The notes below the pieces were generated by a model that was not told the DNA's origin, made no database searches, and was given only the letters and a program-made list of their open reading frames with translations. Of a stretch of DNA of 64,000 nucleotides, positions 32,401-41,000 are shown one piece after another (position 1 is the stretch's first letter; each line of letters begins with the position of its first letter). Where the stretch lies: assembly GCA_947568835.1 (NCBI GenBank), contig OX387605.1:2542001-2606000 (forward strand), in the 5' to 3' direction. This stretch comes from Protonemura montana (lineage: Eukaryota > Arthropoda > Insecta > Plecoptera > Nemouridae). A program made the translations under genes and the position numbers.

Positions 32401-34344
32401 CCGTGCGCCACTGCAGTGGTGCGGCAAATCGTGTGTTTGAGTGGCTGTTGTTTAGTCTTTGCATGCTTGGCGAATGCGGTTAGCGAGTTTTTACAGAATT
32501 AGAGAATAATTACAGGTTGACAAGGTTCCGGTCTCGACAATCTAAGGTTAAGTGTGTATTTTTGGCCAAAGCCAGTTGATTGAAGGTTAGGCCGGGACAT
32601 GAACTGGTGACTAGCACGATGCACGCACCTGAAGATCTTGCTTTGCTGCTTCTGCACCGGCTCGGCTTGTGAACGTCACGAATCCGACGGGCTAAAAGAA
32701 AAAAAGGAAGGAAAATGCATTTCCCGGGGAATCGATAGAATATTGGTTTCAATCCTAACAATAAATCTTTATAAATTGATCGTTATAATTTTCAGTTGCG
32801 ATTTTGTTCAACAAAATTGATCATCGATGGTGATTGTTTGGAATGCCTTGGTTTCCACGGCGACTGTTGCCACAAATATAGCTAATTATTGCGTACAGCG
32901 TTTCGATTTGATTGTACTTCTAATGGTTTTACAGGTGCAACAAATGTTTTTTCAAGTCTGCAGGTGATTTCTTAAGTCTATTAGTTGGTAGAAAACAAAG
33001 CAACCGAGCGGCCTTACGTTAGTACTCACCGAAGCCGTTTTCCCGTTCTTACTGGTCACCTTCAGAAGCGACCCTTCGTAGCCCTGGAACAGAACAGAAC
33101 GTCAACGCCTCCGCTCTGACGGGCACCGTACTGGTGCAAGGACTAGTCACTTCAATGACTGCACTGGTGTAATTTTGTAATGACTCGACCATCAATATGG
33201 CGGTGCTGCCAGGGGATGTTGGATGTTTGTTGGATGTGGGATTTTACATATTGGATGTATTGGATTATTGGATGTTTTTTGAGGTATTGAGGGAATGGGA
33301 GGTATGGGAGGTATGACAGGTATGGCAGGTATGGCAGGTATTGGAGGTATGGCAGGTATGGCAGGTATGGAGGTATGGAGGTATGGCAGGTATGGAGGTA
33401 TGGAAGGTATGGCAGGGATGGAAGGTATGGAAGGTATGGCAGGTATGGAAGGTATGGAGGCATGGAAGGTATGGAGGCATGGGAGGTATTGGTGGTATGG
33501 AAGGTATGAAGGCATGGGAGGTATGGCAGGTATAGCAGGTATGGGAGGTTTGGAGGTATGGAGGTATGGCAGGTATGGAGGTATGAAAGGTATGGCAGGT
33601 ATGGCAGGTATGGAAGGTATGGCAGGTATGGAAGGTATGGCAGGTATGGCAGGTATTGGAGGTATGGCAGGTATGGCAGGTATGGAGGTATGGCAGGTAT
33701 GGCAGGTATGGCAGGTATGGCAGGTATGGCAGGTATGGAGGTATGGAGGTATGGCAGGTATAGCAGGTATTGGAGGTATGGCAGGTATGGCAGGTATGGC
33801 AGGTATGGCAGGTATGGCAGGTATGGAGGTATGGAGGTATGGCAAGTATGGAGGTATGGAGGTATGGCAGGTATGGCAGGTATGGCAGGTATGGAGGTAT
33901 GGCAGGTATGGCAGGTATGGAGGTATGGCAGGTATGGAGGTATGGAGGGTATGGCAGGTATGGCAGGTATGGAGGTATGGAGGTATGGAGGTATGGAAGG
34001 TATGGCAGGTATGGAAGGTATGGAAGGTATGGAAGGTATGGAGGCATGGAAGGTATGGAGGCATGGGAGGTATGGCAGGTATGGAAGGTATGGAGGCATG
34101 AAAGGTATGGAGGCATGGGAGGTATTGGTGGTATGGAGGTATGGAGGTATGGAAGGTATGGCAGGTATGGAAGGTATGGAGGCATGAAAGGTATGGAGGC
34201 ATGGGAGGTATTGGTGGTATGGAGGTGTGGGAGGTATTTAAGGTATCGAGATGGGTGCATACTGACCTCATAGGCCCTGAACAGCAGGTAGAGTTCGCGT
34301 GGCTTGGCGTCCATGGGCAGCCCGCTGACGAACAAAGTGCGAAC
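20280..34344 (-). CDS. cpo: couch potato / MEC-8 / RBPMS-family RNA-binding protein, two RRMs, partial, 7 exons
   Basis: An RNA-binding protein. In Drosophila cpo acts in the nervous system and in diapause; C. elegans MEC-8 is a splicing regulator. Exons in transcript order are 34344-34267, 33083-33030, 32691-32629, 31827-31686, 25920-25787, 24210-23990 and 20505-20280. Phases agree throughout (0,0,0,1,0,2) and give about 268 residues. RRM1 has RNP2 LFVSGL and RNP1 VGFVTF, then [17 protein letters not shown] linker follows with [11 protein letters not shown] and [11 protein letters not shown], typical of cpo. RRM2 has RNP2 LFVANL and RNP1 VAFVEY, then [11 protein letters not shown], as in MEC-8. 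Vertebrate RBPMS has one RRM. The protein upstream of [10 protein letters not shown] and any exon after 20280 were not found. Confidence 0.94.
20506..23989 (-). other. cpo: cpo intron between exons 6 and 7
   Basis: 3.5 kb. Contains a 35-G homopolymer (23424-23458) and a G-rich patch at 22530-22560. No gene or SINE was recognised. Confidence 0.75.
23424..23458. repeat. 35-nt poly(G) tract
   Basis: Uninterrupted G run, the longest of about nine G/C homopolymers of 16 nt or more in the window. On the cpo sense strand it is poly(C). Confidence 0.95.
23990..24210 (-). CDS. cpo: cpo exon 6 in window (Ser/Ala linker and RRM2 start)
   Basis: 221 nt, 73 codons plus 2 bases. The acceptor is ATACTTTCAG and the donor is AG followed by GTACGT. 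It encodes [17 protein letters not shown], a Ser/Pro-rich stretch ([16 protein letters not shown]), then [18 protein letters not shown] and KEIFS. RNP2 of RRM2 is LFVANL. Confidence 0.94.
24211..25786 (-). other. cpo: cpo intron between exons 5 and 6
   Basis: 1.6 kb, with a short GTGGGGAAATCGG duplication at about 24326-24355. The first bases extend exon 5's frame to an early stop. No other element was seen. Confidence 0.75.
25787..25920 (-). CDS. cpo: cpo exon 5 in window ([13 protein letters not shown] linker)
   Basis: 134 nt. Two bases complete the His codon, followed by 44 codons: [20 protein letters not shown], then [21 protein letters not shown]. The acceptor is GTTCTGTTGCAG and the donor is CCA followed by GTACGT. 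If the donor is not used, the frame ends after five more residues (TGA at 25769-25771). Confidence 0.93.
25921..31685 (-). other. cpo: cpo intron between exons 4 and 5
   Basis: 5.8 kb. Contains a 14-bp x3 repeat (TCGTCACGGAGGCG, 29237-29278). A short interrupted inverted repeat, TTTTTCCAGT to ACTGGAAAAA, lies at about 28740-28855. GC-rich patches at 26340-26720 and 27340-27610 give open frames without recognisable homology. No coding exon was supported. Confidence 0.65.
29237..29278. repeat. 14-bp x 3 tandem repeat
   Basis: Three exact copies of TCGTCACGGAGGCG in tandem. Confidence 0.9.
31686..31827 (-). CDS. cpo: cpo exon 4 in window (end of RRM1, linker)
   Basis: 142 nt, 47 codons plus one base. 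It encodes [31 protein letters not shown] and [11 protein letters not shown]. The donor is C followed by GTAAGT. The acceptor is a tandem CAGCAG; use of the first AG (exon start 31830) would insert one extra Gln. The 3' edge overlaps a CTCGGTA simple repeat at 31650-31680 in the intron. Confidence 0.95.
31828..32628 (-). other. cpo: cpo intron between exons 3 and 4
   Basis: 801 bp, AT-rich apart from a G-rich patch near 31920-31990. No element was recognised. Confidence 0.8.
32629..32691 (-). CDS. cpo: cpo exon 3 in window (RRM1 RNP1)
   Basis: 63 nt, 21 codons, phase 0. The acceptor is TTCTTTTAG and the donor is CAG followed by GTGCGT. It encodes [18 protein letters not shown] then DLQ and carries the aromatic RNP1 residues needed for RNA stacking. 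Confidence 0.95.
33030..33083 (-). CDS. cpo: cpo exon 2 in window (RRM1 beta2)
   Basis: 54-nt microexon, 18 codons [18 protein letters not shown], phase 0. The acceptor is GTTCCAG and the donor is TCG followed by GTGAGT. It continues RRM1 directly from FRAYE. Confidence 0.95.
33084..34266 (-). other. cpo: cpo intron between exons 1 and 2
   Basis: 1.18 kb, of which about 950 bp is the GGTATGGCA minisatellite. Only about 20 bp at the donor side and 200 bp at the acceptor side are non-repetitive. Confidence 0.9.
33283..34245. repeat. GGTATGGCA / GGTATGGAG minisatellite
   Basis: About 960 bp of short units built on GGTATG followed by GCA, GAA or GAG (6-9 nt), with GGCATGG and GGTATTGG variants. 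Longer blocks recur: a block with GGCATGGAAG and GGTATTGGTGG occurs near 33455, 34045 and 34195. Stop-free in many frames on both strands, which gives long false ORFs. Confidence 0.96.
34267..34344 (-). CDS. cpo: cpo exon 1 in window (RRM1 beta1-alpha1)
   Basis: 78 nt, 26 codons, phase 0. The acceptor is GTTTGCTTCCAG and the donor is GAG followed by GTCAGT. It encodes [18 protein letters not shown] then YLLFRAYE, nearly invariant across RBPMS/cpo/MEC-8. The GGTATGGCA minisatellite starts about 20 nt past the donor. Confidence 0.96.
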
Positions 34345-35145
34345 CTGGAAGCAAACAAAGAAGACGATCAATCAGTGCGTCGAGGAACAATCCGCTGATC
34401 ACACCGAGCCGACCCGCTATACATGCCCTCAGCATCCGCTCGTAATTCTGTATCACAGCCAAATTAAGTCTCCACAGAGACAAAACCTGTTCCCTTCTAA
34501 ATTAAATAACTTTCACACGTGCTAGCTGAAAAGTTTCCGAATTGTTGTTTTCTCTGTCCGTGTGTTGAAGTTGTCGCCAAGTTTAAACTTCTTCTTGTCT
34601 CTGTTTTTGAGTACACTTTCGTGTTTTTGCCGGCCGCCCACCCACCGCCCCCCTATGTTTCCGTGAGAGCATAGAGTGTTTATGACAAGACTTTGGGCGG
34701 CGCTCACACAGAAGCGTCGGTGTTTTCCTTGAATAAAACAACAAGTTGATAATGCCGCGGCCGACTCGTGTTCATATGCATGTGCAGGGGGTTCGCGTCA
34801 AGAGTCATATAAACTCGGAGGACTGACAAAGATCGCCTCCCAACGGGGACCGGAACAAACCGCCAGCTAGATATTGCTCTAGACATTCTGTCTGTTGTGC
34901 TCTTATGGGCCGTGGCGTTCGCGGCGAGTTCAACGGTGGGATTAAATATTTAAAAACAAGCGCCGAGCGCATAGAACGGCCCGTGTGTGGGTGGGCGACG
35001 GCGTGGGCGTGGGCGGGGGGGGGGGGGGGGGAGGAGGGGGACAGTTAATTTGGTTTCTATTCATAATCACACAATTGCTCATCGGCACACACCGAGAAGC
35101 AGTGCGCATGCGCACATCGCCCCTGATAACAAAGTGTGGATCCAT
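34345..35145. other. Region upstream of cpo RRM1 exon
   Basis: Presumably cpo intron on the minus strand. Contains a 17-G run (35015-35031). No upstream cpo exon was identified. Confidence 0.55.
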
Positions 35146-35588
35146 TTAGATGAAATCTGATTCAAATTGCAAACGCTTGCATTGCGCGGGGTATTTTATT
35201 ATTATCAACACTAGAACCGTCTCAAAAATTGATGCCCAAACGGGGACTCGAGCCCCGATTTCCACCTGTCGTGGGTGTTGCTCTAACCAATTGAGCTACT
35301 TGGACACTGGCATTTTGAGACGGTTTTAGTGTATAGTGTTGATAATAATAAAATACCCCGCGCATTGCAAGCGTTTGCAATTTAAATCAGATTTCAACGA
35401 ATTCAACGAATCCAACGTCAAATTGGAGTTACTCGAGTTTGACAGGTTGTGACGTGATATAGCGTCACTAGAATCAGAGTGACTGTGAGTATTCACAGCC
35501 TCTTGGTTCTACTCCTTGGAGAACTGTCATTCTCATCAAATACACTAAAATCTTCTTAAAAAGCCAGTGTCCAAGTAGCTCGATTGGT
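35146..35588 (-). mobile_element. Composite tRNA-like SINE with inverted tail copies, disrupted by a 5S SINE
   Basis: Same design as the element at 8361-8843. A left tail arm (35150-35228) is the inverted complement of a right arm (35316-35395), flanking a tRNA-like head. The right side continues with the shared body (CAAATTGGAGTTACTCGAG, then GTGACGTGATATAGCGTCAC). It ends in the beginning of a second tRNA-like head (AGTGTCCAAGTAGCTCGATT), which is cut by the 5S-derived SINE starting at 35589. Confidence 0.8.
35234..35311 (-). other. tRNA-like sequence (SINE head)
   Basis: On the minus strand TGTCCAAGTAGCTCAATTGG begins the tRNA-like fold: D-arm (AGCTC, GAGC), CACC/GGTG anticodon stem, T-arm CGGGGCTCGAGTCCCCG and acceptor end TTGGGCA. 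The loop CACGACA lacks the universal U33, so it is unlikely to be a working tRNA. It would serve as a pol III promoter for the SINE. Confidence 0.75.
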
Positions 35589-36293
35589 TATTATTATTAT
35601 TTGTGGTGTTTAACGACGCACTGTTTTGACATCTGGCCATGTGGCACTGGTCTAATGCTGTCGGTGAATAAGTATATGATGATGAGGATGATGATGAATC
35701 TAGCCTAGGCTAGAAGGGAGGAGGGGACACCCGGTGCCGGCACATAACCTACTCCTGTCAAAGAGCACCAAGGGGTTTACTGGCTCAACTTCCCTTCCGA
35801 AGGACGGTACAACGCGAACAACAGGATTCCTCTACAAATCCATGCTGTCGAGAGGTTGATAAGCAAGGCGAGTGAAGTTGCTGTACTAACTTTCATTTCT
35901 TCAACCTCTCTCCCGAACAGAACTGGTCATGTGTATGATTGTCACCCATCCAATACCTGACCCAGCACAGTGTTGCTTAACTTTCATCCCTCCAACCTCT
36001 CTCCCAAACAGAACTGGTCATGTGTATGATGGTCACCCATCCAATACCTGACTCAGCGCAGTGTTGCTTAACTTTCATCCCACCAACCTCTCTCCCGAAC
36101 AGAACTGGTCATGTGTATGATTGTCACCCATCCAATACCTGACCCAGCGCAGTGTTGCTTAACTTTCATCCCTTCAACCTCTCTATCGGAACAGAACTGG
36201 TCATGTGTATGATGGTCACTCATCCAATACCTGACTCAGCGCAGTGTTGCTTAACTTTCATCCCTCCAACCTCTCTCCCGAACAGAACTGGTC
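35589..36293 (-). mobile_element. 5S-derived SINE with 4.5-unit array, 5' truncated
   Basis: Starts on the plus strand with the TAA-rich 3' end (TTATTATTATTTGTGGTG), then the complete tail, then 91-bp units. The element breaks off mid-unit at 36293 (AGAACTGGTC), so the true 5S head start is missing. Inserted into the composite tRNA-like SINE. Confidence 0.88.
35890..36293 (-). repeat. 91-bp tandem array, four units plus a partial
   Basis: Units begin at intervals of 91, 91, 91 and 92 bp (the last has a TATCGG variation in place of TCCCG). Each carries box A, intermediate element and box C sequences on the minus strand. Confidence 0.93.
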
Positions 36294-36295
36294 CC

Positions 36296-37208
36296 AACTT
36301 GAGCCAAGGTGGCTCAAAACTTAAGTGACATTTGCCAGCGTTACGTAACTGGTGGCGCAGTCATAACGCCCGGCACTTTTTTGCGCTGCGGTCAATTCAA
36401 ATGTCAATTTAGAAGTAAAAAAATGAAAAAAAAAAAAAACTCAACTTAACGCGCGTGTTGCACGAGACGTTTAGCGACGCCGGCGCCGACGCCAACTCGG
36501 CGCCGACCTTGGACGTCGCGACGTCTCACACACGCGCTGCTATGTAATGCATTTAACATATATAGGTCCGCGTGAAAAATGAGGTTCGGCGTCGAAGTTT
36601 TTATGACGTGTCAGTTGCGACGCAGCTCGTTCATCAGCGCTATCGACGTCCGTCGCGATCACTCGGTACGTCGCCCCTGGCTGGCGTCGAAATATGCAAC
36701 CCGCTGGGCCGCGTCCCGAACAACTTGTTTGGGGGAGTGAATTGAGATTTGGAATCAATTTGACAGGCAGCAATAAGACTTATGTATGACGGGCATGTCA
36801 GTGAAAACCTTTCAAATCCCCGCCAAATGGAATCAAGTTTTGAGGTAGCTCTGCGAGGCAAGACTTCAGTGTTCAATTAGTAATAGCAGCCAAGGATTTA
36901 CATTGATCTTGAATGCTAACTCCTTGAGCTCGCATCGAGGCACGGGCTTCCAATGCAGAAGACAGCTAACTAATACATGTGTTGTGGGGAAGTCAGGTGA
37001 AGTTCGAAGTCAGGTGAAGTTCGGGATTCTTGAAGCCTAGCGAACTTTGGCAACTGTTGGAGGCGATGCACAAAGTTACGCCCGATCCGCTTTGTGCGTC
37101 GGCGCGTGCGCCGTGTTCCGAGCCAGAGGGACGTTATCTCGTAGAGGAGGCATTATTGGCCACACAATTCGATTCACTTCAAAACGGTGCTCGGAATTTT
37201 AGGAACGC
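36296..37208. other. Gene-free stretch
   Basis: Contains a GC-rich patch at 36448-36540 with paired GGCGCC motifs. No exon was recognised. Confidence 0.5.
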
Positions 37209-37655
37209 CAGCGAACGGTTTGGCGTGTTGGAAACACCGGTTCTCGCTAGATCACCGAAGTTAAGCAACACTGCGCTGAGTCAGGTATTGGATGGTTGAC
37301 CATCATACACATGACCAGTTCTGTTCGGGAGAGAGGTTGGAGGGATGAAAGTTAGTACAGCAACTTAGTTCACCTTGCTTATCAACCTCTCGACAGCATG
37401 GATTTGTGGAGGAATCCTGTTGTTCGCGTTGTACCTACCGTCCTTCGGAAGGGACGTTAAGCCGGTGGTCCCCTTGGTGCTCTTCGACAGGAGTAGGCTA
37501 CGTGCTGGCACCTCGTTTCCCCTTCTCACTTGTAGGCTAGGTTAGGTTCATCATCATCCTCATCACCATCCACTCATTCACCGACGCCATTAGATCAGTG
37601 CCGCAGGGCCAGATGTCAAAACAGTGCGTCGTTAAACACCAAAAAAAAAAAAAAA
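37209..37655 (+). mobile_element. 5S-derived SINE, full length, single-unit, poly(A) end
   Basis: The best-preserved head: GTTGGAAACACCGGTTCTCG, GATCACCGAAGTTAAGCAAC, GGTATTGGATGG, closely following 5S rRNA from about position 20 to 90. The complete tail and a 15-17 nt poly(A) follow (about 37640-37655). No clear target duplication was found. Confidence 0.9.
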
Positions 37656-37899
37656 AATTCAAGCAACGATCGTGGCCAGACGATTGACGGGATTTCCCGG
37701 TCATAACCAAGACGCTCATCAACTAATGCTGTTGGTCGCGCACGAGAGAAAGCGTCGCGACGCTCGGCGTCGATTTGTGCAAGCATTCACTTGATCGCTT
37801 GGCGAAATCGCTGTCCCGACATTTCAGATTGTTCGTCGGATGGCCACACTTTTCGCGCGAAACACCACATCCTTTGCAGGTTGCAGTGGAAGGATCCCA

Positions 37900-38065
37900 A
37901 ACGCCAAAACCGTTCGGTGGTCTCCATTTCAATACCTGACCCAGCGCAGTGTTGCTTAACTTCGGTGATCTCACGAGGACCGGTGTTTCCAACACGCCAA
38001 AACCGTTCGGTGGTCTCCATTTCAATACCTGACCCAGCGCAGTGTTGCTTAACTTCAGTGATCCC
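37900..38065 (-). mobile_element. 5S-SINE head dimer (93-bp period)
   Basis: Two tandem copies of the 5S-like head only. Each runs CGTTTTGGCG-type 5' leader, ACACCGGTCCTCG, CGAAGTTAAGCAACACTGCG, CAGGTATTGAAATGGAGACC. They lack box C and the tail. Repeat spacing is 93 bp (37931 to 38024), and the repeated segment differs from that of the 91-bp arrays. Confidence 0.85.
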
Positions 38066-41000
38066 ACAAAAACCATTGCCAAGTGAAGCATTAACCACCG
38101 CCCTGTTGTAGGCCACGTCAACATCACGGCATCATCATTTGAGCTCGTTTTGAGCTCGAAAATTGGAATCAGGAATGGTGTGGCATGAATTGTCCCCTGA
38201 AATGCCCTACATAAGGAATACCGTTGCTTGGTAACCTCGTAACGCCGAACCAACCGGCTCACAATGCCAGTTCGTTTACAACTGCATTCATAATTAAACG
38301 TTCGGCGGGACGCTTCACGTACCGAGCAACGCGCACCATCGAAATAATAGTGCATTTTATAATTGCGCGGTTCAATAGCAGTGTACTCCTGAATTAATTA
38401 GGCCCGTGTTTGCACGGGAGAGGACCGGTGGGGGGGGAGGGTCTTGCTAATTAGAGCCCCCCTTTGTCTCGAAGTGCGGGAGACGGTGAGGGCTTAGCGG
38501 GGATCGATGGTGCGGTGTACCGATGATGTGTGCTTGTTTTCGCTGCATGTACCAGTGAGTTTCACCAACACGCATACGCACCTTGATGACGTGTGTTTGT
38601 GTGGTGTTGGGGGTGGGTGAGGGCATGGCAACACAAGCGCCATCAACGCAGTACCAGAATCGGATGCTTCTTTCCCCGAATGCACAAAATGACATGCATT
38701 TTTCACACAGATCCCTTAAGTTTAAGTATCTATGCAATCCGTGGCAAAGTATTGGGTCAGGTTAAGCTTGGATTCAAGTACATCTTGCATTTTATCGCAA
38801 TGACTGGCGAGTGGTTCTCAAGATCATCGAGGGTCGGATGAGCGCGATGACAGGACGCCAAGAGTTTCGCTCCTGATATATTTTCCATCTTCCCACCCGC
38901 GTGTCTGGTGGTCAAAATGTGAACCAAAGTGAAATATTGTCACCAATGTCAGGTGTTGGCAGCAGTTCACACTATACCCGCAGTGCTGCGAGTTACAAGG
39001 TGATGGATGTACCAAGCCTCTTGACCGAGTTATGGAAACCGACGCTTGGAGCTGATATAAAAGCGACGCCGATCGGCGCGTCGCGACGCCTGCGGTATCG
39101 TTGAAAATCAAGACGAAGTGTGGGGGTTGTGAAAATGTTTTCCCTGTCGTGAAATGAACAAAATGATTACTTCCAAACTGAATTGGCTTGAGCAGGTAGC
39201 TCGGGAGTGTTTAACAATAATTTCTGGGACTCCATGTTTCTGTGGCACCTAAGTTTGATCAGGATTGTTCTAGTTTTGAGACAGATAAGGAAGTGCTGTC
39301 TTGACCCACGCATGAAGGCACGGTGGTCGTCCAGGAGTCCACGTCGTCGCATGCTCGCATCTCCCAACCTCCTCGGGGCAACAGCATGGTCGTCTGCCTT
39401 CCTCTTTGCGATTTCTTTCGGGAAATTTAATTGCACAAGTTTTCTTTTTGTAAGAGGCAATCTCCAGCAGAAAACAAATGTTTTAATGACTTTCGAAAAG
39501 ATAAGAAAAGAAAGAAGACAATGCGCACTTTTCTGTTTTCTTTTTTTTTTGTTTTATTTCTTTCGAGATTTCAAATTTCTGCAAGTGAGAGTTTCTTTGT
39601 TCTCCGATTCACAATCATTTTCGAGAAGTTTTCGAATAGTAATTATCGTCGTAGTTTAATAATAATCAAAATCGGCGCAATAATTCACACAAAACGTTCG
39701 CTGTAAATCGGGCTGGAAAACCAAAGAGTTTTTTTTTGTGAATACAAAAAAATTGCAAAGGTTCCAGGGAAATATTGTTCTGTCCGAAGAACAGCAAGCG
39801 AGCAACGGCCACTAAGATTTGTGCTAAAATCTAGCTCCAGCCTAAGTCTACCACTGGCCATCATGTCCCTTTCCTCCGACAAGACCAACTCTAGACCCTG
39901 ATCCCTACCTGAGGGGAGATCCTACCTTGTTGGTGTTGAGGGTGTGGGCAAGACTTAACATTTTGGATATTTTCTAAGAAAAATGTATATGTCAGATGCC
40001 CTTTCCAAAGCCTCTAATGGAACCACAACCAAGAGTACTAAGAAAATACTAAAAAAATTAATTTGTGTGCCCTTAAGGCTAAATAAAGCCTTTTGCCTTC
40101 ACGCCGTTCCCCTATGCCCTGAGGGCATACCTGATGACTCAAATATGTAGACTCAACTCTAGACCCTGATCCTACCTTTTGGGGGGTAAGGGGGGGGGGG
40201 GGGGGGGACGCGGTTGGCGACATAATTCCCCAATAAACCAGGCAAAGCGGCGACGGCTGTGAATAATTCCACAGATTTAAAATTATTCGTTCCATTTCGC
40301 GTCGCCAAAAAAAAAAAAAAAAATGAAAAAGCAGGCGTGAAATTGTGTGAAAAGCCGCGACTTGCACGATGCCACTGTGACGTATCGATTCGATCGCCAT
40401 CCCCCCCCCCCCCCCCTTGCTCCTTCTCTCTCGCTCTTATGCAAATCATCCCTGATATAGTAAGCACTACAAGGTATTGATTTCCGATGAGATATCGTCT
40501 CACCCTCCGCCGCCCAACCCGTCTTATTCTGGTGTGAAGTTATAGCTGAACAGCAAAGATTCCAGCACTAGATTGTAGCCGAAACCGCGGCACAATACCT
40601 CACAACTTGCTAAGACTCTGCTGTACCGTGACATAACAAGGGGGGCGGGGGGTCTTAACTCCAACCATGAACATGGCTAATAAAGCGCGCTATTTTGAGA
40701 AATTACCATTCCGAAGCCGATGTGATATTTGACCTTAATACGGTTGTCGCTGTCGCTGTTTCAACACTTAAACTTGTGAAATATATCGCCTCTCCTTGAG
40801 CCCGTATCCGAGACAACGACGTCGTCAGGCGGCCGCCATTTAATATCAGCTTTGTCTTGCGGTAACAAAACGTGGGAGACAGTTTCCCAGTTAACATCGC
40901 CGCCTTTCAGTGCGCGTAATCCCCGCCAGGCAGCGCGTTGCGTCGAGCGATGGCCTTGCATTAAATCACGCTTTGCAAGAAACATGAGGGGGTCGTACAC

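Noticed and set aside
33152-34371. Open frames of 200-390 codons (Pro-Tyr-Leu, Gly-Met-Ala type) on both strands
   Set aside because: Translations of the GGTATGGCA minisatellite. Only the piece 34267-34344 at the end of one of them is a real exon (cpo RRM1).
35234-35311. Functional tRNA gene
   Set aside because: The cloverleaf is nearly complete but the anticodon loop lacks U33 and the sequence is embedded in a repeated element; likewise the copy at 8455-8528.
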